Below, piece after piece: positions 8,853 through 17,922 of a stretch of 64,000 nucleotides of DNA (its first letter is position 1; each line of letters opens with the position of its first letter). The position numbers and the translations under genes were made by a program. Under the pieces are notes generated by a model. The model searched no databases. It had not been told where the DNA came from and saw only the letters and a list, made by a program, of their open reading frames with translations. The DNA is from Rhizobium tropici CIAT 899 (GTDB taxonomy: Bacteria > Pseudomonadota > Alphaproteobacteria > Rhizobiales > Rhizobiaceae), in assembly GCF_000330885.1 (NCBI RefSeq), contig NC_020059.1, forward strand, positions 1,229,001 through 1,293,000. Reading direction: 5' to 3'.

Positions 8853-9151
8853 CGCTTGATCTCAGCACTCTGCTCGCCATCCTCGCCATGGCTGCCGCAA
8901 CGATTTTCACCCGTGTTGGCGGTCTTGTCTTGATTCGCTACGTTAGGATTGACGAGCGCAGGCAAACCGCAATCGAAGCCATTCCACCAGCGGTGCTGAT
9001 GGCTGTCATTGCTCCGACGGCTTTTGCTACCGGCTGGGCGGAGGCGCTGGCCTGCGCGGCCACCGCAATCGCCTCCCGCCGCTTGCCGATGCTGGCAAGC
9101 GTTGTTGTCGGTGTTGCGACGGTGGCTTTGCTGCGAACTGCGGGACTGTGA
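8849..9151 (+). CDS. azlD: AzlD family branched-chain amino acid exporter, small subunit
   Basis: A 100-residue membrane protein with about four hydrophobic segments, matching the AzlD (BrnE-like) small subunit with 'TIFTRVGGLVLIRY' near the N terminus and 'AIPPAVLMAVIAPTAF' in the middle. The start is a GTG at 8849, inside the azlC stop region in the +1-shifted frame; a start further upstream would run deep into azlC. It probably assembles with AzlC in the inner membrane. The gene ends 60 bp before the convergent dnaB stop. Confidence 0.9.
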   Translation: MTLDLSTLLAILAMAAATIFTRVGGLVLIRYVRIDERRQTAIEAIPPAVLMAVIAPTAFATGWAEALACAATAIASRRLPMLASVVVGVATVALLRTAGL

Positions 9152-9156
9152 AGCGT

Positions 9157-9190
9157 CTCCGGGAAAAGTGCGAAGTGTTTCTCCGTCCCA
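9157..9190. repeat. Rhizobial intergenic repeat, partial copy
   Basis: The stretch around GGGAAAAGTGCGAAG (9161-9175) is nearly the reverse complement of the CTTCGCACTTTTCC core seen near 37629 and 54949. It lies in the 59-bp gap between the convergent azlD and dnaB genes. Confidence 0.55.
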
Positions 9191-9210
9191 GCGGAACATT
9201 GAGCTTCGTG

Positions 9211-10707
9211 TCAATGTTCCTCATACTGCGTAAAAGACGGGTCGGCGAGGTCGGCAAAGCGCGTGAATTCCGACTGGAAGGCGAGCTTCACCGTGCCCGT
9301 AGGCCCGTGGCGCTGCTTGGCGATGATGACGTCGGCCGTGCCTTTGACGCGGTCGAACAGAGCTTCCCATTCCCCATATTTCGGGTCGTTCGGATCGCGC
9401 GGCTCCTGGTTCTTGACGTAATATTCCTCGCGGAACACGAAGAGTACGACGTCGGCGTCCTGCTCGATCGAGCCGGATTCACGCAGGTCGGAAAGCTGAG
9501 GCCGCTTGTCGTCGCGGCTTTCGACCGCACGCGAGAGCTGGGAGAGCGCGATGATCGGCACGTTCAATTCTTTGCCGAGCGCCTTCAGGCCAGTGGTGAT
9601 CTGGGTGATTTCCTGAACACGGTTCTCGTTCGATTTGCCGGAGCCGGTCATCAGCTGCACGTAGTCGACCACCAGAACGTCGAGACCGCGCTGGCGTTTC
9701 AGGCGTCGGGCACGCGCGGAAAGCTGGGCGATGGAGATGCCGCCGGTCTGGTCGATATAGAGCGGCACCTTCTGCATCATCATAGAGCAGGCAACGAGCT
9801 TTTCGAAATCGGCGTCATTGATATCGCCGCGTCGGATCTTCGACGAGGAGACTTCCGTCTGCTCGGAGATGATACGCGTGGCGAGCTGTTCGGACGACAT
9901 TTCCAGCGAGTAGAAGCCGACGACGCCGCCGTTCTTCGCCTTCATCGAGCCATCCGCCTGGACTTCGCCCTCGTAAGCGGCGGCGATATTGTAGGCGATG
10001 TTGGTCGCAAGCGAGGTCTTACCCATGCCGGGGCGACCGGCAAGGACGATCAAGTCGGAGCGCTGCAGGCCGCCCATCTTGCTATCAAGCGAGTGGATGC
10101 CCGTGGAGATGCCGGAGAGGCCGCCGTCACGCTCCTTGGCGACGGCCGCCATGTCGATTGCAAGGGCCACGGCGTCGTTGAAGGACTGGAAACCGCCGTC
10201 GTAGCGGCCATTCTCGGCAAGCTCGAACAGCCGGCGCTCCGTATCCTCGATCTGTGCCTGCGGCGGCATGTCGAGCGGCGCGTCATAGGCGATATTAACC
10301 ATGTCCTCGCCGATGGTGATCAGCGCGCGGCGCAGCGCCAGATCGTAGATGGCGCGGCCATAGTCTTCCGCATTGATGATCGACACGGCTTCGACGGCAA
10401 GCCGCGCGAGATATTGCGCGACCGTCATGTCGCCGACCTTCTCGTCAGCCGGCACGAAGCTCTTGATGGTGACGGGGTTGGCAGTCTTGCCCATGCGGAT
10501 GATGTCGCCGGCGACCTCGAAGATCTTGCGGTGCAGCGGTTCGTAAAGATGAATCGGCTTCAGGAAGTCGGAGACGCGGTAATAGGCATCGTTGTTGACG
10601 AGGATGGCGCCGAGCAGAGCCTGTTCCGCCTCAATGTTATTGGGCGCTTCACGATAATGCTGGTCGGCGGGAGCAATGGCGGCGAGCTTGCGCGCAGCTT
10701 CGTTCAT
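9211..10707 (-). CDS. dnaB: Replicative DNA helicase DnaB
   Basis: A 498-residue hexameric replicative helicase. The N-terminal DnaB domain ('NIEAEQALLGAILVN') covers about residues 24-125. The RecA-like C-terminal domain has Walker A 'GRPGMGKT' at 224-231 and the conserved 'VDYVQLM' (Walker B) region. No intein interrupts the Walker A site, a place where dnaB inteins are often found. The ATG at 10707 begins 'MNEAARKLA'. The gene belongs to the rplI-dnaB-alr-radA row, here separated from rplI by an efflux operon on the opposite strand. Confidence 0.97.
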   Translation of the reverse strand: MNEAARKLAAIAPADQHYREAPNNIEAEQALLGAILVNNDAYYRVSDFLKPIHLYEPLHRKIFEVAGDIIRMGKTANPVTIKSFVPADEKVGDMTVAQYLARLAVEAVSIINAEDYGRAIYDLALRRALITIGEDMVNIAYDAPLDMPPQAQIEDTERRLFELAENGRYDGGFQSFNDAVALAIDMAAVAKERDGGLSGISTGIHSLDSKMGGLQRSDLIVLAGRPGMGKTSLATNIAYNIAAAYEGEVQADGSMKAKNGGVVGFYSLEMSSEQLATRIISEQTEVSSSKIRRGDINDADFEKLVACSMMMQKVPLYIDQTGGISIAQLSARARRLKRQRGLDVLVVDYVQLMTGSGKSNENRVQEITQITTGLKALGKELNVPIIALSQLSRAVESRDDKRPQLSDLRESGSIEQDADVVLFVFREEYYVKNQEPRDPNDPKYGEWEALFDRVKGTADVIIAKQRHGPTGTVKLAFQSEFTRFADLADPSFTQYEEH

Positions 10708-11056
10708 TTTCCATCTCTTCGTACTTTAGGGTGTCGACTGGTTTGCGACGTTCCGATGTCATGGTCAACCAGGCAAATGGACAGCCACCCGAAGTGGGGC
10801 GAATAGGTCCGGCCTATCAACGTTTTTCCACTCGTCCACAGGCGCAGATTGCCGCCACGTAAAAAATCTCTTGTGGCCACTTTGCAACGAAAAGATCGAC
10901 ACACGAATCACATACGCAAACCATCTGTGGGGAATATCTTAGCTGGGTCTTTCGGCGTATGCATCAATTGGTGCGGCTATCCTGCTTGAAAAGCTGGGGA
11001 AATCCGGGTATTTCCTTTAAATTAGGGTAGGACGCTAATTATATAAAGCTGCAATA
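10708..11056. other. Divergent intergenic region between dnaB and the MarR gene
   Basis: A 349-base non-coding region carrying the dnaB promoter (minus strand) and the promoter of the efflux operon (plus strand). The MarR-side operator is listed separately at 11020-11040. The stretch includes TCCACAGG (10835-10842) and TGTGGGG (10925-10931), which are too far from the DnaA-box consensus to call. No RNA gene was recognised. Confidence 0.6.
11020..11040. promoter_or_regulatory. Putative MarR operator
   Basis: AATTAG-N9-CTAATT, a perfect 6-bp inverted repeat with a 21-bp span, ends 16 bases before the ATG of the MarR gene. The half-site spacing and A/T-rich arms match the kind of palindrome bound by MarR-family dimers that repress their own efflux operons. 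Binding by this protein is inference. Confidence 0.55.
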
Positions 11057-11500
11057 ATGCCAGGTGCGCCATCAAGACAAGAACTCTTCGACGACCTCTC
11101 TGCGTTCAATCGCAAGCTGAGGGCGGCTTTTGACGCCCTCGTTCGAGAGCACGGCATGACCCTTTCCCGTGCGAGGGTTTTTCGCAAGCTCTCCCGCCGG
11201 GATGGGATAAACCAGAGAGAGCTCGCCGACGAGCTGGAGCTGGAAACGCCGACGCTCGTACGCATCCTTGATGCGATGGAGGCGCAGAATTTCATCGAAC
11301 GTCGGGCCGCCGTATCCGATCGCCGCGCCAAGCAGATATTCATAACGGAATCCGGAAAAGTCGTTGCCGCCGAGGTCGAAGCTCTTGCCAGCGGTGTGCG
11401 CGCGGATATCTTGGAGGGGATTTCGGACGAGGATGTCGGCATGGCGCTGAAGGTTATTCGTGCCATGACTGCCAATCTTCAGAATATCGGCAAATCATGA
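11057..11500 (+). CDS. MarR family transcriptional regulator
   Basis: A 147-residue winged-helix regulator of the MarR family. The recognition region is 'INQRELADELELETPTLVRILDAME' (residues about 53-77, cited in part), followed by the wing 'RRAAVSDRRAKQIFIT'. It is the first gene of a compact three-gene operon with an MFS pump and an HlyD-type adaptor (8-bp and 17-bp gaps). Such regulators repress the pump until a toxic ligand binds. A palindromic operator candidate lies just upstream at 11020-11040. The ligand is unknown. Confidence 0.92.
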   Translation: MPGAPSRQELFDDLSAFNRKLRAAFDALVREHGMTLSRARVFRKLSRRDGINQRELADELELETPTLVRILDAMEAQNFIERRAAVSDRRAKQIFITESGKVVAAEVEALASGVRADILEGISDEDVGMALKVIRAMTANLQNIGKS

Positions 11501-11508
11501 GGTAATGC

Positions 11509-13155
11509 ATGAGCGGGGATCCGGGCCCGGTCGCCAATGCGCAAGCCAACGCCGTCCCGCCCGCTCCACCGCCTATGCCGGGCTGGAAAGTGCCGCTCTA
11601 TATTGCGGCATCCGTTCTGTTCTTCCTGACCCAGGGTCTGGGTCTTAATCTTGCCTTCGCCAACCTTACGCAGATCCAGGGAACCATTGCGGCGACCACC
11701 ACAGAATCGGCGTGGCTTTCTGCCGCCTATATGGCGCCCAATGTCAGCCTCGCCATCGCGCTGGTGAAGATTCGCCTTCAATATGGCGTGCGCAATTTCG
11801 CCGAGGTCAGCATTCTCGGCTTCGTGCTCGCCTCGCTGCTCAATCTCTTCGTCTCCGACCTGCATTCTGCGATCGTCGTCCGCTTCCTGAGCGGAATTGC
11901 CGGCGCGCCGCTGTCGACGCTCGGCTTCCTTTATATGCTGGAGGCCTTCGAGCCGGCGAAGAAGATGACGATCGGCGTCAGTCTGGCGATGATGAACACG
12001 CTGCTTGCTGCCCCCATCACCCGCCTCGTGTCACCCTCGCTGCTGGACTATGGCGAATGGCGTGGCCTCTACACGCTCGAGATGGCATTGGCGCTGCTCG
12101 TCATGCCGATCATCTATCTGCTGCCGCTGACACCGCCGCCGCGCGTCAAGGTCATCGTGCTGGGTGATATCTTCAGCTATCTTCTCGTGGCGATCGGTTT
12201 CGGCTGTCTTGCCGTCGCCCTGTCGGTCGGGCGCCTCTACTGGTGGCTGGAGGTGCCATGGCTCGGGGTCGTCCTGGTGATTGCCATCGCGTCCCTGACC
12301 GTTGCCATTGTCGTCGAGCTGAGGCGGTCGACGCCTTTGATCGACGTTCGCTGGCTGCTTCGGCCTGAAATTCTGCATCTGACGGCGATCCTCCTGGTCT
12401 TCCGCATCATTGCCGCCGAGCAGACCTCCGTCATCATGACCTTCTATCAGAACGCGGTCGGGCTCCTCTATGATCAGCTTTCCATTCTGTACTGGATCAT
12501 CCTGGCCTTCTCCATCATCGGGGGCCTCATCTGCACCGTGTTTATGAGCTACGGCTTCAGCTGGCAGATCCAGTTCGTCGCGCTCATCCTGATGGGCGTG
12601 GGCGCGCTGATGGATTCGCAGGTGACGAACTTGACCCGTCCCGAGCAGATGTATTTCAGCCAGGCGCTGGTTGCAGCCGGCGCGGCCCTGTTCCTGCCGC
12701 CGTCCATGTCGCAAGGCTTCAAGGAGGCTATATCCAAGGGGCCACCCTATCTGGTGACCTTCTTCGTCGTCTTCACCTTCACGCAAAGCATCGGCGGCCT
12801 GATCGGCTCGGCCTTTTACGGGACGCTGATCACCATTCGCGAGAAGTTCCACTCGGCTGTCCTGACGGAACGCGTGCTGCTGACAGACCCGCATGTGGCC
12901 ACACGCGTCAGCCAGCTTTCATCCTCCTATGGCAAGGTGATCGGGGATAGCGCGCTCCTGAAAGGGGAGGGGCTGGCGCTGCTCGGTGCGCAGGTCAGCC
13001 GTGAGGCCAATATGCTCGCCTATGGAGATGCCTTCTTCACTGCTGCCGTAATCGCCTTCCTGTCGCTTGCCGGCCTCTCAATCCATGTCTTCTTCCGCTT
13101 CGTCAGGGCTCGCCTGGCCGACGATCGGGCTGAGGTCGTGACATCCAACCCATGA
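11509..13155 (+). CDS. MFS multidrug efflux transporter, DHA2 (EmrB-like) family
   Basis: A 548-residue inner membrane transporter with about 14 membrane segments, the number typical of the DHA2/EmrB group. A short Pro/Ala-rich N terminus (residues 1-25) is followed by the first segment ('LYIAASVLFFLTQGLGLNLA'). Early motifs are divergent from E. coli EmrB, so the substrate cannot be inferred. With the downstream HlyD-family adaptor it should form a proton-driven pump that reaches the periplasm or an outer membrane channel; no TolC gene is nearby. The ATG at 11509 follows GAGGT. Confidence 0.88.
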   Translation: MSGDPGPVANAQANAVPPAPPPMPGWKVPLYIAASVLFFLTQGLGLNLAFANLTQIQGTIAATTTESAWLSAAYMAPNVSLAIALVKIRLQYGVRNFAEVSILGFVLASLLNLFVSDLHSAIVVRFLSGIAGAPLSTLGFLYMLEAFEPAKKMTIGVSLAMMNTLLAAPITRLVSPSLLDYGEWRGLYTLEMALALLVMPIIYLLPLTPPPRVKVIVLGDIFSYLLVAIGFGCLAVALSVGRLYWWLEVPWLGVVLVIAIASLTVAIVVELRRSTPLIDVRWLLRPEILHLTAILLVFRIIAAEQTSVIMTFYQNAVGLLYDQLSILYWIILAFSIIGGLICTVFMSYGFSWQIQFVALILMGVGALMDSQVTNLTRPEQMYFSQALVAAGAALFLPPSMSQGFKEAISKGPPYLVTFFVVFTFTQSIGGLIGSAFYGTLITIREKFHSAVLTERVLLTDPHVATRVSQLSSSYGKVIGDSALLKGEGLALLGAQVSREANMLAYGDAFFTAAVIAFLSLAGLSIHVFFRFVRARLADDRAEVVTSNP

Positions 13156-13172
13156 GGATATGAAATAGCTCC

Positions 13173-14240
13173 ATGTCGAGGCTCGTTCGCTCCCCCATCG
13201 AAGTCATCGCGGTTCTCGCCGGCATCGGCGGCGTCATGTTGGTTCTCTATGCCTGGCATCTGCCGCCGTTCAAAACCGCGGTCGAGACCACCGACGACGC
13301 CTATGTCAAAGGCTATGTCACGACTATCAGCCCGCAGGTCAGCGGCTATATCACCGACGTGCCGATCAAGGACTACAAACTCGTCAAGGAGGGCGACGTG
13401 CTCGCCCAGATCGATAATCGTATCTACAAGCAGAAGGTAGCGCAGGCCCACGCGACGCTGGACGGGCAGAAGGCGGCACTTGCCAATTCGCAGCAGCAGG
13501 AGCAGGCCGCCAAGGCTGGCATCGTCTCCAGCCAGGCGCAGATCGATAGCGCCAACGCTGCCTTAAAGCGTGCCCAGCTTGCCTTCGATCGCGTCACGAC
13601 ACTGGTCTCCAGAGGTGTCTCGACCACGAGCGATTCCGAACAGGCGCAGGCGACGCTGCAGCAGGCTCAGGCATCGGTCAATCAGGCAAAGGCCGCTCTC
13701 GACGTCTCTCAGCAGAACCTGACGACGATCATCGTCAACCGCGCCTCCCTGGAAGCCGGTGTCAGCGGCGCGGAGGCTGCCGTGCAGCTTGCCGATATCG
13801 ATCTCGACAACACGACCATCAGGGCGCCGCAGGACGGCCGCATTGGGGAAGTTGGCGTTCGCCTCGGCCAATATGTGACACCAGGTACGCAGCTGATGAA
13901 CCTGGTGCCGAAGGACATCTGGGTCATAGCCAATTTCAAGGAAACGCAGCTCGATGGCATGAAGCTCGATCAGCCCGCCACGATTTCCGTGGATGCGCTC
14001 GGGCATCGCGAGATCAAGGGCCGCATCCAGCGTTTCTCTCCGGCAGCGGGTTCAGAATTTGCCGTCATCAGGCCGGACAATGCCACGGGCAATTTCACCA
14101 AGGTCGCCCAGCGTCTCGGCGTGAGGATCAAGATCGAGGATGGACAGCCACTCGCCGACCAGTTGGCGCCTGGCATGTCCGTCGTCGTTTCGATTGACAA
14201 GGATTCGGCTCCGCTGCCGGAGCCTAGGAATAACGACTGA
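13173..14240 (+). CDS. HlyD/EmrA-type membrane fusion protein
   Basis: A 355-residue periplasmic adaptor with an N-terminal membrane anchor (about residues 8-28), a biotinyl/lipoyl-like barrel ('TDDAYVKGYVTTISPQVSG', about 40-58), a long Ala/Gln-rich coiled coil (about 85-190) and a C-terminal beta-barrel region ('LVPKDIWVIANFKETQL'). 'DDAYVxG' is typical of EmrA/HlyD adaptors of MFS pumps. It is the last gene of the MarR-MFS-HlyD operon and ends at a hairpin shared with the convergent rplI gene. Confidence 0.92.
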   Translation: MSRLVRSPIEVIAVLAGIGGVMLVLYAWHLPPFKTAVETTDDAYVKGYVTTISPQVSGYITDVPIKDYKLVKEGDVLAQIDNRIYKQKVAQAHATLDGQKAALANSQQQEQAAKAGIVSSQAQIDSANAALKRAQLAFDRVTTLVSRGVSTTSDSEQAQATLQQAQASVNQAKAALDVSQQNLTTIIVNRASLEAGVSGAEAAVQLADIDLDNTTIRAPQDGRIGEVGVRLGQYVTPGTQLMNLVPKDIWVIANFKETQLDGMKLDQPATISVDALGHREIKGRIQRFSPAAGSEFAVIRPDNATGNFTKVAQRLGVRIKIEDGQPLADQLAPGMSVVVSIDKDSAPLPEPRNND

Positions 14241-14272
14241 CAGAAGCGTTCGCTTTATCGTCTGCCAATAAC

Positions 14273-14305
14273 AAAAAAGCCTGGGTCGAGGAGCCAGGCT
14301 TTCTT
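14273..14305. terminator. Bidirectional terminator between the efflux operon and rplI
   Basis: A perfect 9-bp stem (AAAGCCTGG at 14276-14284 with CCAGGCTTT at 14294-14302) and a 9-base loop. On the minus strand it is followed by a six-T run, making it a good rho-independent terminator for the rpsF-rpsR-rplI operon. On the plus strand it is followed by a weaker T-rich run after the HlyD gene. Confidence 0.85.
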
Positions 14306-14335
14306 TCATTCACAGTTTTGGAGAAGGCTTGAGGA

Positions 14336-14914
14336 TCAAGCTTCTTCTTCGCCGTCGCGGTCAGCTTCCGGATCGAAGAAATCTTCCGGACGCAGCGCGT
14401 CTTCGTCAACGCCGTAGATGGCGTCTGCGGAGGTGAGGGTTTCGCCCTTGGCCTGACGCTCGGCTTCTTCAGCGGAACGGGCGACGTTGAGCTCAACCTT
14501 GATTTCGACTTCGGCGTGAAGCCCGATGGCAACATCGTGCAGGCCGATAGCCTTGATCGGCGTGTTCATGTGAACCTGGCTGCGGCCGATGTTGAAGCCT
14601 TCTGCGGCGAGGATTTCGACGACGTCACGAGCAGCGACCGAGCCGTAGAGCTGGCCGGTTTCGCCAGCCGAGCGAACGACGATGAAGGACTTGCCGCCGA
14701 GAACGTCGGCAACCTTCTGGGCTTCGCTCTTGCGCTCGAGGTTGCGGGCTTCGAGCGTTGCTCGCTCGGCTTCGAAACGAGCCTTGTTGGCGGCGTTGGC
14801 GCGCAGCGCCTTGCCGAGCGGCAGCAGGTAGTTACGGGCAAAGCCGTCGCGAACCTTGACGGTTTCGCCCATCTGGCCGAGCTTGGAGATGCGTTCGAGA
14901 AGAATAACTTCCAT
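14336..14914 (-). CDS. rplI: 50S ribosomal protein L9
   Basis: A 192-residue L9. The start is the ATG at 14914 ('MEVILLERI'), preceded by AAGGAAC; an in-frame extension to 14968 has no family support. The N-terminal 23S rRNA-binding domain with '[13 protein letters not shown]' is complete, followed by the long central helix and C-terminal domain. It exceeds the E. coli protein (149 residues) by an acidic C-terminal tail, which is usual in Rhizobiales. It is the last gene of the rpsF-rpsR-DUF2232-rplI operon, just before a strong terminator. Confidence 0.97.
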   Translation of the reverse strand: MEVILLERISKLGQMGETVKVRDGFARNYLLPLGKALRANAANKARFEAERATLEARNLERKSEAQKVADVLGGKSFIVVRSAGETGQLYGSVAARDVVEILAAEGFNIGRSQVHMNTPIKAIGLHDVAIGLHAEVEIKVELNVARSAEEAERQAKGETLTSADAIYGVDEDALRPEDFFDPEADRDGEEEA

Positions 14915-14933
14915 TTTCTTGTTCCTTTCGATG

Positions 14934-15914
14934 TCAGATTTTCGTGTCTTGTTTGGGTGTGTCGGCATTCTTGTTCGGGGTGAGCGATATCGCCTTGCGG
15001 GTATCGTAGAGGCCGAGAACGAGAACGATGAAAAGCGGCAGCGTCACAAAGAAGCATACCAGGTAGCAGATGATCAGAACCGGCAGACGCCAGTCCTTGC
15101 CCCGCGTCCGGTAGTGCAGCGAAGCAAAGCCGGAAATGATGAAGCCCGCGCCGAAGGCGCCAAGCACGGCGGCGGCGATGAGGCCGAGAACGCCACCGAA
15201 GAAGATCGCGACGATCGCCACGAGAAAGACGAAGATCGCATTGCGGTTCATACGCAGCGACGAGGGGATATCGTCGCGCGGACGCAGATTGTGGCTCGAG
15301 GCCGCGACAACGCGGGTCGCTACATAATAGGCGGTCAGCAACATCATGACCCAGATCATGCCCCAGGCGATCGGGATCATGTAGAGCATCAGCGACTTCA
15401 TCTTCGCGATCGCAACCGGATTGAGCTGAAGATCGGGAGACTGCTGGTTCACTGCGGCCATGTAGGCGTCGACGACTTGTCCCACTAGATCGGCACCGTA
15501 GCCCATGACCGCGCCGGCGACGATGATCACGACGGCTGCAAGGCCGCACAGATGCAGCATGATGTCGGAGAGCGGATACCAGGCCATCAGATTATCTGGC
15601 CCACCAAGTTCAGAGGCAGGACGCGCCAGATTGGCGAGATGGCTGAGCCATGCGGGTATCAGCGTCAGGAGAACGACGAAGAGCCCGAAATAGACCGAGG
15701 GTGCGATGATCGTGCCGACGATGCCGGCGACCACGACGGCAACGATAACAGCCATGTTACCCCAGCCGAGGCCGACGATCAGGATCGGGAGAGCGGAAAG
15801 CGCACCGAACAGGATGAACAACAATGGCTGAAGGGTCGCGCCATACACGAGTAGGGCGGCGGTCAGACCGGCGAGCGCGCCGATGCCAAGCTCTTTTGCG
15901 TTCAACTTTTTCAC
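14934..15914 (-). CDS. DUF2232 domain membrane protein
   Basis: A 326-residue inner membrane protein with eight or so hydrophobic segments spread over the whole length, matching the alphaproteobacterial DUF2232 family that sits between rpsR and rplI. Its function is unknown. The start is a GTG at 15914 with AGGA about 9 bases upstream. It lies 19 bp before rplI and 165 bp after rpsR in the same operon. The syntenic location inside a ribosomal protein operon suggests a constitutively needed envelope function, but nothing in the sequence identifies it. Confidence 0.85.
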   Translation of the reverse strand: MKKLNAKELGIGALAGLTAALLVYGATLQPLLFILFGALSALPILIVGLGWGNMAVIVAVVVAGIVGTIIAPSVYFGLFVVLLTLIPAWLSHLANLARPASELGGPDNLMAWYPLSDIMLHLCGLAAVVIIVAGAVMGYGADLVGQVVDAYMAAVNQQSPDLQLNPVAIAKMKSLMLYMIPIAWGMIWVMMLLTAYYVATRVVAASSHNLRPRDDIPSSLRMNRNAIFVFLVAIVAIFFGGVLGLIAAAVLGAFGAGFIISGFASLHYRTRGKDWRLPVLIICYLVCFFVTLPLFIVLVLGLYDTRKAISLTPNKNADTPKQDTKI

Positions 15915-16079
15915 GTCGCTGTCCTGCTTCGTATCGAGCAGTTAGAGGATGCCTTCGCCACTCTGGCGCGAAAGCTTATCCCCAACATGGGGTTTCAAGG
16001 TTCCGATCCGCGCCCATCGCGAAAGGGAGAAGGGAAGGCATCGCTGCCTTCCCTCTAATTCAATCGGCGTCAGCTTATA

Positions 16080-16328
16080 TTAAGCGACGACGTAAGGCAG
16101 CAGGCCGAGGAAACGCGCGCGCTTGATCGCCTGGGCGAGTTCGCGCTGCTTCTTCTGGGAAACGGCCGTGATGCGGGACGGAACGATCTTGCCGCGCTCG
16201 GAAATGTAGCGCTGCAGGAGACGAACGTCCTTGTAGTCGATGCGCGGCGCATTGGCGCCCGAGAACGGGCAGGTCTTGCGGCGGCGATGGAACGGACGGC
16301 GGACCGGTGCGGAGGAAACTTCAGACAT
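16080..16328 (-). CDS. rpsR: 30S ribosomal protein S18
   Basis: An 82-residue S18 with the basic N terminus ('[13 protein letters not shown]'), the conserved '[18 protein letters not shown]' helix region and '[13 protein letters not shown]' near the C terminus. The start is the ATG at 16328 ('MSEVSS') with GGAGA 7 bases upstream; a Met two codons earlier is less well placed. S18 pairs with S6 on the small-subunit platform. It is 12 bp downstream of rpsF. Confidence 0.97.
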   Translation of the reverse strand: MSEVSSAPVRRPFHRRRKTCPFSGANAPRIDYKDVRLLQRYISERGKIVPSRITAVSQKKQRELAQAIKRARFLGLLPYVVA

Positions 16329-16340
16329 TCTCAAATCTCC

Positions 16341-16787
16341 TTATACGCGGTCTTCGCGCGGACGGCGCGGACGGTCTTCGCGGTCACCACGATCCGGGCG
16401 CGGACCACGATCGCCGAAGCTGCGCTCCGGGCGGTCGCCATCGCGGCGCGGACGGTCGTCACGGTCGCGCTTCTGCATCATGGCCGACGGGCCGTCTTCG
16501 TGCTTTTCGACAGCGATCGTCATGTAACGCAGGACGTCTTCGCTGATGCGCATCTGGCGTTCCATTTCCTGGATCGCAGCGGCCGGAGCATCGATGTCCA
16601 TCAGGGCGTAGTGAGCCTTGCGGTTCTTCTTGATGCGGTAGGTGAGGGACTTGAGGCCCCAGTTCTCGATACGCCCGACTTTACCGCCGTGAGCTTCGAT
16701 GACACCCTTGTACTGTTCTACGAGGGCGTCGACCTGCTGAGCGGAAATATCCTGCCGGGCAAGGAATACATGTTCGTAAAGAGCCAT
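16341..16787 (-). CDS. rpsF: 30S ribosomal protein S6
   Basis: A 148-residue S6. The ferredoxin-like fold is residues 1-95 ('[13 protein letters not shown]', '[20 protein letters not shown]'). It is followed by a roughly 40-residue tail made almost entirely of Arg, Asp, Pro and Gly after residue 107, an extension common in Rhizobiales S6. It is the first gene of the rpsF-rpsR-DUF2232-rplI operon. The untranslated leader is long if the promoter near 17010-17037 is right, compatible with S6:S18 autoregulation known from other bacteria. Confidence 0.97.
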   Translation of the reverse strand: MALYEHVFLARQDISAQQVDALVEQYKGVIEAHGGKVGRIENWGLKSLTYRIKKNRKAHYALMDIDAPAAAIQEMERQMRISEDVLRYMTIAVEKHEDGPSAMMQKRDRDDRPRRDGDRPERSFGDRGPRPDRGDREDRPRRPREDRV

Positions 16788-17178
16788 GGATAGCTTTGCC
16801 TTTCTTGCGTTGGTCTGAACCCGATATTCGGCGGCTAAGCCTCAACGACTGCTCCTGAGAGGGTAAACCCAAGCAAGAAAAGCGTTTCCGAGACGGTCGA
16901 GAGCGGAGACACGGGAGGCTGGAACGCTTCCGTTCCGAACGATTCCCCTTGCGGAAAACCGGCCCTCCGTTCAGCCACCAGCCAGAAGACCGGGTTGCGA
17001 ACAGGGCGGCTTATACGGATTTTTCTCCGAAAGGCAAGGGTGCGGGCGAAATTATGCCGTTTTGCCCGTGAGCGGCGTTGATGCTCGGGCCAAATCGCGG
17101 GTTCCCGTCCGCCGCAGCGTTGCACCCGCCGCACTCTCCCATATGATGGGATGCGAATTGCAGCAACAGGGATGGTTC
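16788..17178. other. Divergent intergenic region: rpsF leader and phosphatase upstream region
   Basis: A 391-base non-coding region. On the minus strand it contains the probable rpsF promoter (17010-17037) and a leader of about 215 bases. A small hairpin with a CCGA...TCGG stem at 16821-16831, next to GCCGCCG, is a weak candidate for the S6:S18 regulatory motif. On the plus strand it leads to the histidine phosphatase gene. I see no other feature. Confidence 0.5.
17010..17037 (-). promoter_or_regulatory. Putative rpsF operon promoter
   Basis: On the minus strand, TTGCCT (17037-17032) and TATAAG (17015-17010) are separated by 16 bases and point toward rpsF. The match is reasonable for a housekeeping sigma-70 promoter of Rhizobiales. 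The transcript would start near 17003, giving a leader of about 215 bases. Confidence 0.45.
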
Positions 17179-17922
17179 ATGCGCATCTTTCTCGTTCGGC
17201 ACGGCGAATCCCTCGGCAATATAGACGACCGGTCCTATCGGCAGTTCGGCGATCATAATGTGCCCCTGACGGAATGGGGCTATCGGCAGGTGCTGGAGGC
17301 GGGTGAAGCGATATCAGCCTATCTGAAGGGATTGCCATCAGCTGAATTGCGCAAACTGAGCGTCTGGTACTCGCCCTTCCTGAGAACGCGGCAGAGCAAG
17401 GATGCCCTGCTGGAGGTTCTGTCTGCCGAACTCATCGGGGATACCAGAGAGGATTATCTGCTGCGCGAGCAGGATTTCGGGCTCTTCACCGAAATCTACG
17501 ATCACGCCGAACAGAAGCGGAAATTCCCCGACGAGTTCGAGAAATGGGCCAGGCTGCGCAACAATAACGGCAAGTTCTATGCGCGTCCACCGGATGGCGA
17601 AAGCCGCGCCGATGTCGCCCAGCGCGTCCGTCTGTTCCTGCAGACCGTCATGCACGACGCCGAAAACGGCAGAAACAATGTCATCATCGTCGGCCACGGC
17701 GTCACCAACCGCGCCTTCGAGATGAACTTCCTGCATCACCCGGTCGATTGGTTCGAGCGCTCGGACAACCCGGGCAATGCCGATGTTACCCTGATCGAGG
17801 GGCGAAGCTCTGAAGGCTATCGGTCGATCCTGCTTCACAAGTCGACGGACCGGGTAAAGGGGCAGGACGAGTTGCGTGAGGCCTACGGTTCGGAACTGAC
17901 GATTACGCCGAAGGCGGAGTAA
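17179..17922 (+). CDS. Histidine phosphatase (phosphoglycerate mutase-like) family protein
   Basis: A 247-residue protein of the histidine phosphatase superfamily. The phosphoacceptor is His8 in 'FLVRHGES', the second conserved histidine is in 'IIVGHGVTNRAF', and Arg in 'YSPFLRTRQSKD' completes the pocket. The start is the ATG at 17179, which puts the RHG motif at the usual position; the upstream in-frame stretch to 17062 lacks family features. It has no gene partner and its substrate is unknown. A phosphoglycerate mutase role is not supported specifically. Confidence 0.88.
   Translation: MRIFLVRHGESLGNIDDRSYRQFGDHNVPLTEWGYRQVLEAGEAISAYLKGLPSAELRKLSVWYSPFLRTRQSKDALLEVLSAELIGDTREDYLLREQDFGLFTEIYDHAEQKRKFPDEFEKWARLRNNNGKFYARPPDGESRADVAQRVRLFLQTVMHDAENGRNNVIIVGHGVTNRAFEMNFLHHPVDWFERSDNPGNADVTLIEGRSSEGYRSILLHKSTDRVKGQDELREAYGSELTITPKAE

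Noticed and set aside
10800..10940. Possible DnaA boxes near dnaB (TCCACAGG, TGTGGGG)
   Set aside because: Each differs from TTATCCACA at two or more positions and there is no cluster or A/T-rich unwinding element, so an origin is not supported.
16341..16470. Arg/Asp-rich tail of S6 as a novel fusion
   Set aside because: Tails of this composition are common in S6 of Rhizobiales.
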